Shown here piece by piece: positions 1 through 7,590 of a stretch of DNA of 64,000 nt. Positions within the stretch are counted from its first letter, which is position 1, and each line of letters begins with the position of its first letter. The position numbers were made by a program, and so were the translations under genes. This stretch comes from Candidatus Acutalibacter stercorigallinarum (GTDB taxonomy: Bacteria > Bacillota > Clostridia > Oscillospirales > Acutalibacteraceae), in NCBI GenBank assembly GCA_019112625.1, contig DXIW01000028.1:1-64000 (forward strand). Reading direction: 5' to 3'. The notes beneath the pieces were generated by a model, which worked only from the letters and a program-made list of their open reading frames with translations, was not told the origin of the DNA and searched no databases.

Positions 1-203
1 CAGTGCCAGTTGATGTGCTGTACGATGCCGTAAGTCCCGGCCGAGGGGACATATTCCTCCCAGGTGAGCATGAAGGTGCTCTCCACCCAGTCCACAAACA
101 CCCCGTTGAACACCGTGTCCAACAGGAAGTAGAGTACCAGGCTCACTATCAGGAGAGACAGGCAGCCCGCGGCCAAAGGCCCGTACTTACGCGTCCATTT
201 CAT
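1..203 (-). CDS. Sensor histidine kinase, N-terminal part (cut by window edge)
   Basis: Only the first ~67 residues are in the window. The ATG at 201-203 overlaps the 3' end of the response-regulator gene by 17 bp, the usual coupling of a two-component pair. The product begins MKWTRKYG, then has one hydrophobic helix (about residues 9-27, LAAGCLSLLIVSLVLYFLL), then an extracellular-looking stretch rich in Trp, Thr and Glu. That fits the N-terminus of a VanS-like membrane kinase, but no HAMP, DHp or ATPase domain is visible, so the assignment rests on position next to the regulator and on the signal-anchor helix. Confidence 0.7.
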   Translation of the reverse strand, partial: MKWTRKYGPLAAGCLSLLIVSLVLYFLLDTVFNGVFVDWVESTFMLTWEEYVPSAGTYGIVQHINWH

Positions 204-879
204 AGCCAACCCCCCACACGGTTTTGATGTATTTGGGGCGCTCGAAGGAATCCCCCAGCTTTTCCCGAAGATGCCGGATGTGCACAGTGATGGTGTTGTT
301 GTCCTTGGTGTAGTAGTCCTCCCCCCAAACACGGCGGAACAGCTCCTCCGAGGAGACCACCTTCCCCTTGTTTTCGCAGAGGGCGGCCAGCAGGGAGAAT
401 TCGGTGGGCGTCAGGGACAGGGGCGCGCCGTTGAGAGAGGCCTGATGGGTCTCCACGTTGATGACCAGGCCACCGCAGGTGAGAGGTTCTTTCTGTAAAA
501 ATTCCCCATTGTAGCGCTTATACCGCCGCAGCTGGGCTTTCACCCGGGCCACCAGCTCCAGGGGAAGGAAAGGCTTGGTGACGTAGTCGTCCGCCCCCAG
601 GGACAGGCCGTTGATCTTGTCCAGCTCCTCCCCTTTGGCGGTGAGCATAATCACCGGGTACTGGTACCTCTCCCGGATGCGCCTACACAGCTCAAAGCCG
701 CTGATTTCCGGCAGCATCACGTCTAAAATGGCCAAATCCACCGATCCGGCCTGGATCTGCTCCAGGGCCTCCTGCCCGTTGTAGCAAACCAGTGTCTCAT
801 AGCCCTCGTTTTTCAGATACAGGGTCACCAGGTCAGCGATCTCCCGCTCATCGTCCACCACCAAAATCTTCTCCGCCAT
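187..879 (-). CDS. OmpR/VanR-family response regulator
   Basis: A 230-residue two-domain transcription factor. Residues 1-120 are a receiver domain: acidic pair in VVDDER near residue 9, the phospho-acceptor Asp in LAILDVMLPEISG, the Thr in MLTAKG and the Lys in VTKPF. Residues ~130-230 are a winged-helix DNA-binding domain with the family-typical SLTPTEFSLLAAL and TVHIRHLREKL segments. I start at MAEKILVVDD rather than 12 codons upstream, because AGGAGG lies 7 bp before it. A TATACT box (complement of 904-909) lies just upstream. The gene overlaps the kinase gene, so the two are co-transcribed; the signal is unknown. Confidence 0.93.
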   Translation of the reverse strand: MAEKILVVDDEREIADLVTLYLKNEGYETLVCYNGQEALEQIQAGSVDLAILDVMLPEISGFELCRRIRERYQYPVIMLTAKGEELDKINGLSLGADDYVTKPFLPLELVARVKAQLRRYKRYNGEFLQKEPLTCGGLVINVETHQASLNGAPLSLTPTEFSLLAALCENKGKVVSSEELFRRVWGEDYYTKDNNTITVHIRHLREKLGDSFERPKYIKTVWGVGYEMDA

Positions 880-964
880 GTCATCCCCTCCTTTGCTGCT
901 CTCAGTATAGCACACTTCCCAGTGGATTTCTTTAAGAAAATCCTAAGAACAGAAAGAGCGGGTC

Positions 965-1925
965 TCACACTCCCACCCTCCCCTGCATCTCCGCGCTGAC
1001 CTCCCGTTTCTTCTCATCAAAAGCATGGGTGTAGATGTCCAGCGTGGTGGATACCTGAGCATGGCCTAAAATCCCCGACACCGTAGCCACATCCGCCCCG
1101 CCGGAGATCATCAGGCTGGCGGCAGTGTGCCGCAGGCTGTGGACGTTCAGGTCCAGAGGAAGGTCATGTTTTTTGAGGATCAGCTTGAACCGCCAGGTGA
1201 AGGTGCTGGGGGTCATGGGCAGGTTTTCTCCGTGACGGCGGAAGATGTAGTCCTCTGTGGTCAGCTCTCTGCCCTCGTGGAGTTCAAGTTCCCCCTGGCA
1301 GAAGGAGCGGTACTCTTTCAAGAGGCTTGCCATCTCCAAGGAAAAGTAGACGTACCGGTCCCCCGCGGCGGTCTTGGGCTCTTTGACAATGATGTTCTCT
1401 CCCGTAACTTTCACCACATTTCTGCATATATGGATGGACTTCTCGGAAAAGTCCACGTCCTTCCATTTGAGACCGCAACATTCCCCACGGCGCATCCCTG
1501 TGGCGATGATAAGCTTGAAGTAGGTTTCGTGCTTGATGCTTTCTTCTTCCAGGGCAGCAATTAGTTTTCTTGTCGTCTCTTCGTCAGCGATATTACGCTT
1601 TTTCTTCTTTTTCCCGGCGTACTTGTAGGTGCGCCTGTACTTGTAGGTGCGCCAAGCCGGGTTCTGCAACAAAAAAGCAACGTAACGCTGCACCCAATTC
1701 GCGATCATCACCTCGGTGGTGGCCGCGAACTTTTTTGCCCGCGTTCATGCTGCCATCAAAGGGATTCCCCTCTGTATATATACCTGCAGTGCTCTCGGAG
1801 AGCGGGTTTCCCGTCACAGAGTTCTTTTGTTTTCTAAGCTGGGCGTAGAGATTGCGGAAGTGCTCAGGCTTTAGGCCGGTGAGTTTGTAGCTGCCCAGGG
1901 TAGGCAGGAACCGGTTTGTGTTCCC
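965..1925 (-). pseudogene. Tyrosine integrase of a mobile element, broken by frameshift/truncation
   Basis: Residues encoded by 965-1711 form an intact C-terminal catalytic domain: the first Arg in GMRRGECCGLKW, the H-x-x-R in LNVHSLRHTAAS, LGHAQVSTTLDIYTH with the nucleophilic Tyr, and the usual Tn916/phage-type C-terminus. The N-terminal core-binding part is in another frame around 1745-1925 (LGSYKLTGLKPEHFRNLYAQ can be read there), with frame disruption near 1740 and loss of everything further upstream. The remnant abuts the stop of the XRE gene at 1931, suggesting deletion of the element it once served. It is probably inactive. Confidence 0.85.
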
Positions 1926-1930
1926 TTCAG

Positions 1931-2968
1931 CTACTGCCACAGCCGCAGCAGCTCTTGATACTGAGGCGTGTTTTTCAAAAATTCCAAATCCTTTCCCTGT
2001 TCCAACTCCTCCCGCAGCAGGGAAAGCAGCCTGTGAGAAAGGCCGTCCCCCTCTTTGGGCGGCGTGTGACGGTAAAGAGGAGTTTTCCAGGGGCGCCAGG
2101 GCTCCTTCAGGGCGGAAACCAGTTCTTGCAGGGCTTGCGCGCACATGGCTGGGTCCTGCCGCAGCACGGCCAGCTGGAAGTGGGCGTTGTGGGCCGTCCA
2201 TGGGGCAAGGCCCAACAGCTGTGATATGTTCTGATACACCAGGGCGATGCTGTCCGCGTCCTGCTGGCGGCCTTCCCTTTCAGCTGCTTCCATCAAGTGG
2301 AGAAGGGCCGTCTGCAAGTCTGTGGCCAGCTTCATCACCTTGCGCTCCCACAGGGAGGCGGCCTCCTCCCATTTCTGCTCCTGGGCCAGGAGCAGAGCCA
2401 GCTGCCCCTCTTTATCCACCACGGGAACTGGGAGGGAGTCGATGAGCTGCCGGGCCTTCTCGAATTCCCCTTGCTGCCGGAAACGGGAGATCAGCACGGG
2501 CAGTACCCCTTGGCGAACCTCCGGGTCGGCGCTTTCCGATAGGCTTTGAAACCACTGTTCCAACTGGGTGCGATAGACCTCCTCATCTGGCGGTGGGTAA
2601 AACGCCGGCGCCCCGTACAGGTACATGGCGGCAGCGTACCGCAGCCTGTCGCAGGAGGGAAATTCCCGCAGCTTCCCACAGGCCGCCTGGAAGGCGGCGC
2701 CATACCCCTGGCGCTGGGCGGTCTCATCCAGCCCGTTGACAAATGAAGTGATCTCCATGTCGGTCAGCGTCTCCCGGAAGGACAACAGTGTGTTTAGGTC
2801 TGTGCCCAGCAGGCGGGCCAGCGGAGGCAAAAGGGTGATGTCCGGGAAACTCACGTCCCGCTCCCACTTGTTGACCGCCGGGGCAGAGACTCCCAGCGCC
2901 TGGGCCACCTGCTCTTGGGTCAGCCCGCAGTTTTTTCTCCGCTCTCGAATGATTTGTCCCAATTTCAC
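1931..2968 (-). CDS. XRE-family regulator with helical-repeat C-terminus
   Basis: A 345-residue protein. Residues ~5-60 are a Cro/CI-type helix-turn-helix (LTQEQVAQALGVSAPAVNKWE), a form common in Firmicutes regulators that bind as dimers. The remaining ~280 residues are Leu/Ala/Gln/Glu-rich helices resembling TPR-like repeats, as in peptide- or stress-responsive XRE proteins. The GTG start at 2968 is chosen because GGGAGGG lies 7 bp upstream. It stands alone on the minus strand beside integrase debris, so it may be cargo or a resident gene at an insertion point. Target and ligand are unknown. Confidence 0.85.
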   Translation of the reverse strand: MKLGQIIRERRKNCGLTQEQVAQALGVSAPAVNKWERDVSFPDITLLPPLARLLGTDLNTLLSFRETLTDMEITSFVNGLDETAQRQGYGAAFQAACGKLREFPSCDRLRYAAAMYLYGAPAFYPPPDEEVYRTQLEQWFQSLSESADPEVRQGVLPVLISRFRQQGEFEKARQLIDSLPVPVVDKEGQLALLLAQEQKWEEAASLWERKVMKLATDLQTALLHLMEAAEREGRQQDADSIALVYQNISQLLGLAPWTAHNAHFQLAVLRQDPAMCAQALQELVSALKEPWRPWKTPLYRHTPPKEGDGLSHRLLSLLREELEQGKDLEFLKNTPQYQELLRLWQ

Positions 2969-3030
2969 GGTGAATCCCTCCCTGGTGTCATTTTAACAAA
3001 ACCTAGCCGGGTGCCGCAAGGGACGCATTG

Positions 3031-3153
3031 TTATGCTGCGGAGGAAAAAGATGAACACTGGTTAATAGGACCCATTTCCACCGCCACATCCTCCAGGGAG
3101 ATGAGCTTCAGTTCGGGTTGGTTCTTTGGCAAATAACTTTGCACTCCTTTCAT
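3031..3153 (-). other. Short ORF (40 aa), possible transposase N-terminal remnant
   Basis: An ATG at 3153 preceded by GGGAGCG opens a 40-codon frame beginning MKGVQSYLPKNQPELKLISL. A start of the form LPxNQxxLxLIxLExLV is typical of IS1182-like transposases, but the match ends after ~25 residues and the rest is unrelated. It is either a decayed insertion-sequence end or chance. The remainder of 2990-3490 has no convincing gene. Confidence 0.3.
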
Positions 3154-3161
3154 CGCTCCCA

Positions 3162-3376
3162 GGGAAAAGGTGGGAGCAGTATTTTTAATTCCGAAAAGAC
3201 ATTGAGCTGTTTGCCTATTATGGCCGGGGACAAACTGAAAGCCAGCAGGCTATGCCGAGTTCGTTTTTTTCAGTAAGGGAAAAAGTAATTCTTCTTCTCC
3301 ATGCCTTTTCGCTTCTCCGAGGGATACAAAAACTCCCACCTCTTTTGCAAAAGGTGGGAGCAGTGTGTTTAATTTC
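3162..3376. repeat. Short direct repeat pair and hairpin in a gene-poor stretch
   Basis: AAAAGGTGGGAGCAGT occurs at 3165-3180 and again at 3349-3364, each followed by a similar T-rich run (attttta-att and gtgttta-att). The second copy also forms the right arm of a hairpin: CTCCCACCT at 3332-3340 pairs with AGGTGGGAG at 3352-3360. The pair brackets ~170 bp without a clear gene. It may be duplication debris or a terminator-like structure before the DUF2200 gene. Confidence 0.5.
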
Positions 3377-3494
3377 GCATTTTCAGTTCGGGATAGGTCG
3401 GACAGTTGACACTCTTCTTCCCCTCTCCCATTGCGGAAGCGGGGCGGGTGTGGTATTCTTTTCTCATACACCACGTTGCCAAAGGAGGCCGACT

Positions 3495-3839
3495 ATGGAA
3501 AAGGTCTTTTTCATGGAACTGCGAAAAGTATACCCTCTGCTGGTGGCCAAGGCGGAGCGAAAGGGCCGCAGCCGGGCGGAGGTGGACGAGGCCGCCTGCT
3601 GGCTCACCGGGTACAGCCGGGAGGAACTGTCCACCCTGGTGGAGAGCGATATCTCCTATGGGGATTTCTTCCGAGGCGCCCCGGCGCCCAACCCCAACCG
3701 GGATAAGGTCACCGGCTCCATCTGCGGGGTAAAGGTGGAGGCCATCCAGGACCCGCTGCTGCGGGACATCCGCATTTTGGACAAGCTGGTGGACGAGCTG
3801 GCTAAGGGAAAACCCCTGGAGAAAGTGCTGCGGAAATAA
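3495..3839 (+). CDS. DUF2200 family protein
   Basis: A 114-residue protein of the small DUF2200 family: hallmark start with a short acidic N-terminus, VYPLLVAKAERKGRSRAEVD, then CWLTGYSREEL. The biochemical function of the family is unknown to me. The ATG at 3495 follows AAAGGAGG by 7 bp, which fixes the start. The frame is open much further upstream, but that part has no ribosome binding site. The length is normal. Transcription runs toward the metallophosphoesterase gene 35 bp on, so the two may be co-expressed. Confidence 0.85.
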   Translation: MEKVFFMELRKVYPLLVAKAERKGRSRAEVDEAACWLTGYSREELSTLVESDISYGDFFRGAPAPNPNRDKVTGSICGVKVEAIQDPLLRDIRILDKLVDELAKGKPLEKVLRK

Positions 3840-3874
3840 CACGTTCTAAAACGGGAATAAGGAGGAAACCCGCC

Positions 3875-4795
3875 ATGACAAGAGAAGAAGCTGAAAAAGA
3901 ATTGTGCCGTCTCTTGGAAGAAGCCGAGACGGACATCCAGGCCGGGCGCACCGTCCCCGCGGAGGAAGTGTTCGCCCAACTGCGGGAAGCATTCGCTCTC
4001 CGGAACATCGTCTACCTCACTGGGGACACCCATGGGCGGTTCGAGCGGATCGTGGACTTCTGCTCCCAGCGGGAGATGGAGCCGGGGAACACCTTCGTCA
4101 TCCTGGGAGATGCCGGGCTCAATTTTTACGGCGGCCTGCGAGACGCTATAGGCAAGGAACAGCTGGCAAAGCTCCCCTGTACGTTCTTTTGCATCCACGG
4201 CAACCATGAGCAGAGGCCAGGGCCAGAGCTTGGCTACGAGCTGTCCCGCTACCACGGAGGTTTGGTGTGGGTACAGCCTCAGTACCCCAATCTCGTCTTC
4301 GCCATCGACGGGGAGGTTTACGATTTCTGCGGCCACAGCTGCCTGGTGATTGGCGGGGCTTACAGCATCGACAAGTGCTACCGGCTGGCCATGGGGTACG
4401 GCTGGTGGCCGGACGAGCAGCCCTCTCCCCAGATCAAGGAGAAAGTGGAGCGGGTTCTGGAGGAACGGAACTGGCAGGTGGACGTGGTGTTCTCCCACAC
4501 CTGCCCTCTCAAGTACGAACCAGTGGAGGTGTTTCTGCCAGGCATCGACCAAAGCACGGTGGACAAGTCCACTGAGGAGTGGCTGGACACCATCGAGTCC
4601 AAACTCCACTACGAACGCTGGTACTGTGGCCACTACCACACGGAGAAGCAAGTGGACAAGCTGCGGTTCATGTTTGAGGATTACGCCGTGCTCCCCCACA
4701 CCCTTTCCATCGAGGAGGAGAAAGCCCTCATCGCCAGGATGGAACGCCAGGCTGAGATGATGGAGGCTTTGGGGTGGAACGAGGAAGATACATAG
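3875..4795 (+). CDS. Calcineurin-like metallophosphoesterase with antitoxin-like N-terminus
   Basis: A 306-residue protein. From residue ~45 the metallophosphoesterase motifs appear in order: GDTHGRF (D-x-H), VILGDAGLNFYGG (GD, though the usual GDxxD/GNH spacing is altered), IHGNHEQRPG (GNHE), VFSHTCP and the late GHYH in YCGHYHTEKQ. These residues bind two metals and hydrolyse phosphoesters; the substrate is unknown. Residues 1-40 instead read like the tail of a RelB/Phd-type antitoxin (EEAETDIQAGRTVPAEEVFAQL). The start at 3875 has AAGGAGG 8 bp upstream. It is followed 21 bp later by an unknown gene. Confidence 0.85.
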   Translation: MTREEAEKELCRLLEEAETDIQAGRTVPAEEVFAQLREAFALRNIVYLTGDTHGRFERIVDFCSQREMEPGNTFVILGDAGLNFYGGLRDAIGKEQLAKLPCTFFCIHGNHEQRPGPELGYELSRYHGGLVWVQPQYPNLVFAIDGEVYDFCGHSCLVIGGAYSIDKCYRLAMGYGWWPDEQPSPQIKEKVERVLEERNWQVDVVFSHTCPLKYEPVEVFLPGIDQSTVDKSTEEWLDTIESKLHYERWYCGHYHTEKQVDKLRFMFEDYAVLPHTLSIEEEKALIARMERQAEMMEALGWNEEDT

Positions 4796-4816
4796 GACAA
4801 GGAAGGAGGCCCGCCC

Positions 4817-5137
4817 ATGCCCCGCCGCTATCGGATCTATCTGCTCTCCGCCAAGACCATCCTGAGCTACGCCAAGGAGGAGGGCGGGGCCGTTTCCATC
4901 GCCCTCAACCGGGACGCCACCCGGCGGTGCCAGCTTCCGGGGCGGCAGGAACAGGACGAGAACGCCCTGTTCTTCCAGATCCAGTGCGCCCTCCAGGGGG
5001 ACGGCTTTGCTTTTCCCAAGGAATCGGGCGTAATTGAGGACTTGTCCGCCGTCCTCTGCTATGTGGACTTCTCCGGCATCTTTGACCGGAGCTCTGCCGA
5101 GTTTTACTTCTTCCGCTCCCAGATTTCTGATTGCTGA
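4817..5137 (+). CDS. Hypothetical protein (106 aa)
   Basis: I do not recognise this family. The product is a soluble-looking 106-residue protein beginning MPRRYRIYLLSAKTILSYAK, with alternating hydrophobic residues suggesting beta strands, a Gln/Asp/Glu-rich middle and an aromatic C-terminus (EFYFFRSQISDC). There is no signal peptide or membrane helix. GGAAGGAGG lies 8 bp upstream of the ATG. It sits 21 bp after the phosphoesterase gene on the same strand, so a two-gene operon is likely. Confidence 0.7.
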   Translation: MPRRYRIYLLSAKTILSYAKEEGGAVSIALNRDATRRCQLPGRQEQDENALFFQIQCALQGDGFAFPKESGVIEDLSAVLCYVDFSGIFDRSSAEFYFFRSQISDC

Positions 5138-5196
5138 TGAAGCCGCAAAGCGTATTTTCTGTAACTATCTCACTTAAACGAAACGAGGTGGATACC

Positions 5197-5442
5197 ATGA
5201 GTGAGACAACGAACCGTAATGTTCTTTCCGATGCCGCCTGATATTGCCACCATGACCCAGAGGAAGAACGGTTCTATGAAATTTTCTTCAAGCTCTGTAA
5301 GAAGTACAATGTCCGATGGGCCAGCGCAGACGAAAAAGAAAAGCAGTTCCTGTCGGAGGTCGCACGGGTGACCTAGGAAAGGGACAAAGCCAAGCGCCAG
5401 GGCCTCCCGCTTTCCGAGATCCGTCCTTCTTTCACCCAGTGA
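5197..5442 (+). pseudogene. Small mobile-element protein gene with two in-frame stops
   Basis: Read in one frame from the ATG at 5197, the 82 codons give a coherent hydrophilic protein (MSETTNRNVLSDAA, then YCHHDPEEERFYEIFFKLCK, later EKEKQFLSEVARVT and ERDKAKRQGLP) interrupted by TGA at 5239-5241 and a TAG after ARVT, and closed by TGA at 5440-5442. The reading frame itself is kept, with no frameshift, so the decay is recent or the stops are point mutations. GAGGTG lies upstream. The family looks like the short conserved proteins carried on clostridial conjugative elements; its function is unknown. Confidence 0.65.
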
Positions 5443-5675
5443 CTTTTTCCTTTCTGCCCCCCCTCTGACTACTGTTTGACTACTATTTTCCCAAAACCGG
5501 AAAAACCGTGGGAGCCCAGGCGTGACAAGGGCTTCCAAGATTTTTGCAAATCGGTGCTAATTTTGTGTAATATACCTGAAACCCGCATAAAACCTGGGTT
5601 TCCTCCTTGACGGCCTGATAACGACCACTCTGTAGGGTCTTGGTCCCCTGCGGGGACCGTTCAAGACCGACCGGG
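5415..5675 (+). repeat. Direct repeat copy A flanking the CRISPR-Cas region
   Basis: This segment is closely related to 17045-17306 in the same orientation. Shared blocks include TTTCTGCCC, CCCAAAACCGGAAAAAC, GTGGGAGCCCAGGCGT, TTTTTGCAAAT, CCTGATAACGACCACTCTGTA and TGGTCCCCTGCGGG. The similarity is roughly four bases in five by eye. The two copies bracket the small EF-hand gene, the CRISPR array and all cas genes (about 11.6 kb apart). Confidence 0.8.
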
Positions 5676-5690
5676 CCGGCAGGCGAGAAC

Positions 5691-5718
5691 GCTGGTTCGA
5701 ATCCAGCCGGGCGCACCA
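5691..5718 (+). tRNA. tRNA 3' fragment (T-arm, acceptor strand, CCA)
   Basis: 5691-5707 is a perfect T-arm (GCTGG, loop TTCGAAT, CCAGC), followed by a 7-nt acceptor strand CGGGCGC, discriminator A and encoded CCA at 5716-5718. The matching 5' acceptor strand GCGCCCG and the D- and anticodon-arms are absent upstream; repeat copy A occupies their place. It is therefore a tRNA end fragment, as left behind when an element integrates at or leaves a tRNA gene. Confidence 0.75.
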
Positions 5719-5722
5719 CGTC

Positions 5723-5753
5723 GCGGCGAACCCTTGTGGTTCGCCGCATTTTT
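5723..5753 (+). terminator. Rho-independent terminator after the tRNA fragment
   Basis: A perfect 10-bp stem (GCGGCGAACC / GGTTCGCCGC) with a 5-nt loop is followed by ATTTTT. It begins 5 bp after the CCA of the tRNA fragment, so it is probably the original terminator of that tRNA gene. Confidence 0.75.
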
Positions 5754-6014
5754 CTGCGCAAAATGCGGCTTCACCGTTCGGGTCGGTCTCACCTGCCGGT
5801 TTGGTCAGTGCTAGACGTGCCCCACTGGGGCGCAGCACCGCTCCTCCCCGCAAAAAGTCTCGCTGCGCCTGCATTGTTCGCTTGTAAACGGTCTTGGTCC
5901 CCTGTGGGGACCGTTCAAGACCGACCGAGGCGGCAGCCGAGACCTCACGACGTTCCGGCTTGCTACCAACTTTTTGCGGACAAGGACCTCTCTTTCGAAA
6001 ACGCCCGCAAAACA

Positions 6015-6048
6015 GCCTCCAAAGGATCGGTTCCTTTGGAGGCTTTCT
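6015..6048 (+). terminator. Hairpin terminator-like structure
   Basis: GCCTCCAAAGGA at 6015-6026 pairs with TCCTTTGGAGGC at 6032-6043 (12 bp, 5-nt loop) and is followed by TTTCTTA. The same stem core (CCTCCAAAGG) recurs in the hairpin at 48358-48391. No gene ends immediately before it, so it belongs to the surrounding repeat mosaic. Confidence 0.6.
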
Positions 6049-6181
6049 TATGTCTGAAAGGGCGATGAAAAAGGCGATGTGCACAGAAGCAGAGAGACAG
6101 ATTTGGGGATAAGGGAGATTCTCTGCAGTAGTCAAATAGTGGCCATTTTTAGTGATCTTCCAGACACCGCACCCACCCATT

Positions 6182-6391
6182 TCAATTTGATGAAGAACCA
6201 CTCGCCTTCTCCACCACAAACTTTGCGCGGTCCACGGGGTAGGGGGCGGTGTCACGGCGGTGCTTCTGGATGGACACCTCCTCCCCCGGCGGGGCGTCCT
6301 CAAAGACTTTCATGGCCAGCAGCTCCTCGGTAAAGTCCATCTGGCCGTTGCCGTTCCTATCGAAGAAATTGGTGAATGGGAATTTTGCCAT
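6182..6391 (-). CDS. Small EF-hand-like protein (69 aa)
   Basis: A 69-residue protein whose N-terminus holds a single EF-hand/dockerin-type calcium loop: FFDRNGNGQMDFTEELLA (D-x-N-x-N-x-Q-x-D-x-x-E). The rest is Lys/Arg/Asp-rich and hydrophilic, with no signal peptide. GGAGG lies about 7 bp before the ATG at 6391. It could be a calcium-binding or scaffold peptide, but its role is unknown. It lies inside the direct repeats that flank the CRISPR-Cas locus and points away from the array. Confidence 0.65.
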   Translation of the reverse strand: MAKFPFTNFFDRNGNGQMDFTEELLAMKVFEDAPPGEEVSIQKHRRDTAPYPVDRAKFVVEKASGSSSN

Positions 6392-6477
6392 GGAGGGACC
6401 TCCAATCTACTTCTATGCTTCTATTCTATACGCACACAGGCAGAAAGGGCAAGAGAGAAGTTGCAGTTGCCCCGTTT

Positions 6478-6646
6478 TTATCTTGTTTCCCGGAGAAAAC
6501 CCTGCTGGAATGCGCCGGGGAATTGGAACTTTTTCTCCAAGCCGTCAAAGGAGACCGTAATAACACCTTTCTCAATGGTGGTGACTTTCCCAGTGCCGAA
6601 GGCTTTGTGCGTTACCATGGAGCCGGGGCTATATAGCAGATGTCGA
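6478..6646 (-). pseudogene. 3' remnant of a gene cut off at the CRISPR array
   Basis: Reading leftward from the array edge, the frame LLYSPGSMVTHKAFGTGKVT continues as KGVITVSFDGLEKKFQFPGA to a TAA at 6478-6480. It has the look of a small beta-barrel domain found at the C-terminus of larger bacterial proteins, with no start of its own except an internal ATG at 6618. No ribosome binding site precedes that ATG. The frame runs open to the first repeat at 6647, so the 5' part was lost where the array now begins. Confidence 0.55.
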
Positions 6647-7590
6647 AGATCACCCCCGCGTGCGCGGGGAAGAGAAGATATACTTCATCCCCCGCCGCCG
6701 TACCCGGGGATCACCCCCGCGTGCGCGGGGAAGAGGCGATGGGCAGGTCGGAGGAGTACTCCGGGATGGGATCACCCCCGCGTGCGCGGGGAAGAGCGGA
6801 ACCAGTGTTCGGGGCCCTCTGGGTTGCAGGGATCACCCCCGCGTGCGCGGGGAAGAGCAAGGTCAAGGTCAAGGTAGCTTTCACTCTTCAGGATCACCCC
6901 CGCGTGCGCGGGGAAGAGTAAGATCGGCTAGCATCTCCCGAAGTGACGAAAGGATCACCCCCGCGTGCGCGGGGAAGAGGAGTTCCGGGGCCTTGGCCTT
7001 TGCCCGGATAGGGGATCACCCCCGCGTGCGCGGGGAAGAGGACTACCTTGTACTGGGGTTTTGGACGGGCGTGGGATCACCCCCGCGTGCGCGGGGAAGA
7101 GATTACAATCTGGAATGCCGCCACCATCAACAGGGGATCACCCCCGCGTGCGCGGGGAAGAGCACACTGCTTGCCTGGTCCGGTGCTTCCTCCAAGGATC
7201 ACCCCCGCGTGCGCGGGGAAGAGCTACACCACCGGGGGCACCGTGTCCCTGACCAGGGATCACCCCCGCGTGCGCGGGGAAGAGTGGTACAGCGACAATG
7301 GCACAGAGCGGGACAGGGGATCACCCCCGCGTGCGCGGGGAAGAGCGCCTGGTCTTCGTTGTTGGCGCATACGTCCACAGGATCACCCCCGCGTGCGCGG
7401 GGAAGAGACAAGGACAGGCGCGGCCGGCCGATCTTCAATGGGATCACCCCCGCGTGCGCGGGGAAGAGGTGACGGACACGGTCTCCGCCTCCTCCCCAGA
7501 GGGATCACCCCCGCGTGCGCGGGGAAGAGCTTGTACCCCTGGCGTTTAGCTTCGGCTTTCAGGGATCACCCCCGCGTGCGCGGGGAAGAG
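6647..7590 (-). CRISPR. Type I-E CRISPR array, 16 repeats / 15 spacers
   Basis: Sixteen near-perfect 28-bp repeats with 61-bp periodicity (one 62-bp step, giving a 34-nt spacer before the repeat at 7380). On the minus strand the repeat starts CTCTTCCCCGCGCACG and ends CGGGGGTGATCC, the Gram-positive type I-E consensus with its palindromic stem. The repeat at 6647 differs at the base where all others read GG, as expected of the oldest, leader-distal unit. The leader side is therefore 7590, next to cas2, and crRNA is read leftward like the cas genes. The spacers have no evident match within this window. Confidence 0.98.

Larger units (their letters stand above)
5636..5927 (+). repeat. Internal 38-bp hairpin-forming repeat (two copies)
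   Basis: A 38-bp unit starting GGTCTTGGTCCCCTG occurs at 5636-5673 and 5890-5927 with one base difference. It folds into a hairpin (GGTCTT-GGTCCCC against GGGGACC-gttc-AAGACC). A diverged third copy lies near 17273 in repeat copy B. The intervening 5754-5889 holds no gene; 5838-5863 shares a 26-bp identity with the complement of 44618-44643. This stretch is a mosaic of dispersed non-coding repeats. Confidence 0.7.

Noticed and set aside
5691-5718. A complete tRNA gene
   Set aside because: No 5' acceptor strand, D-arm or anticodon-arm can be found upstream; only the 3' end is present.
5483-6303. Minus-strand frames at 5483-5761 and 5557-6303 with motifs such as RPAGFEPAFSPAG and LDSNQRSRLPA
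   Set aside because: These arise from the complement of a tRNA 3' end and repeat blocks, a well-known annotation artefact.
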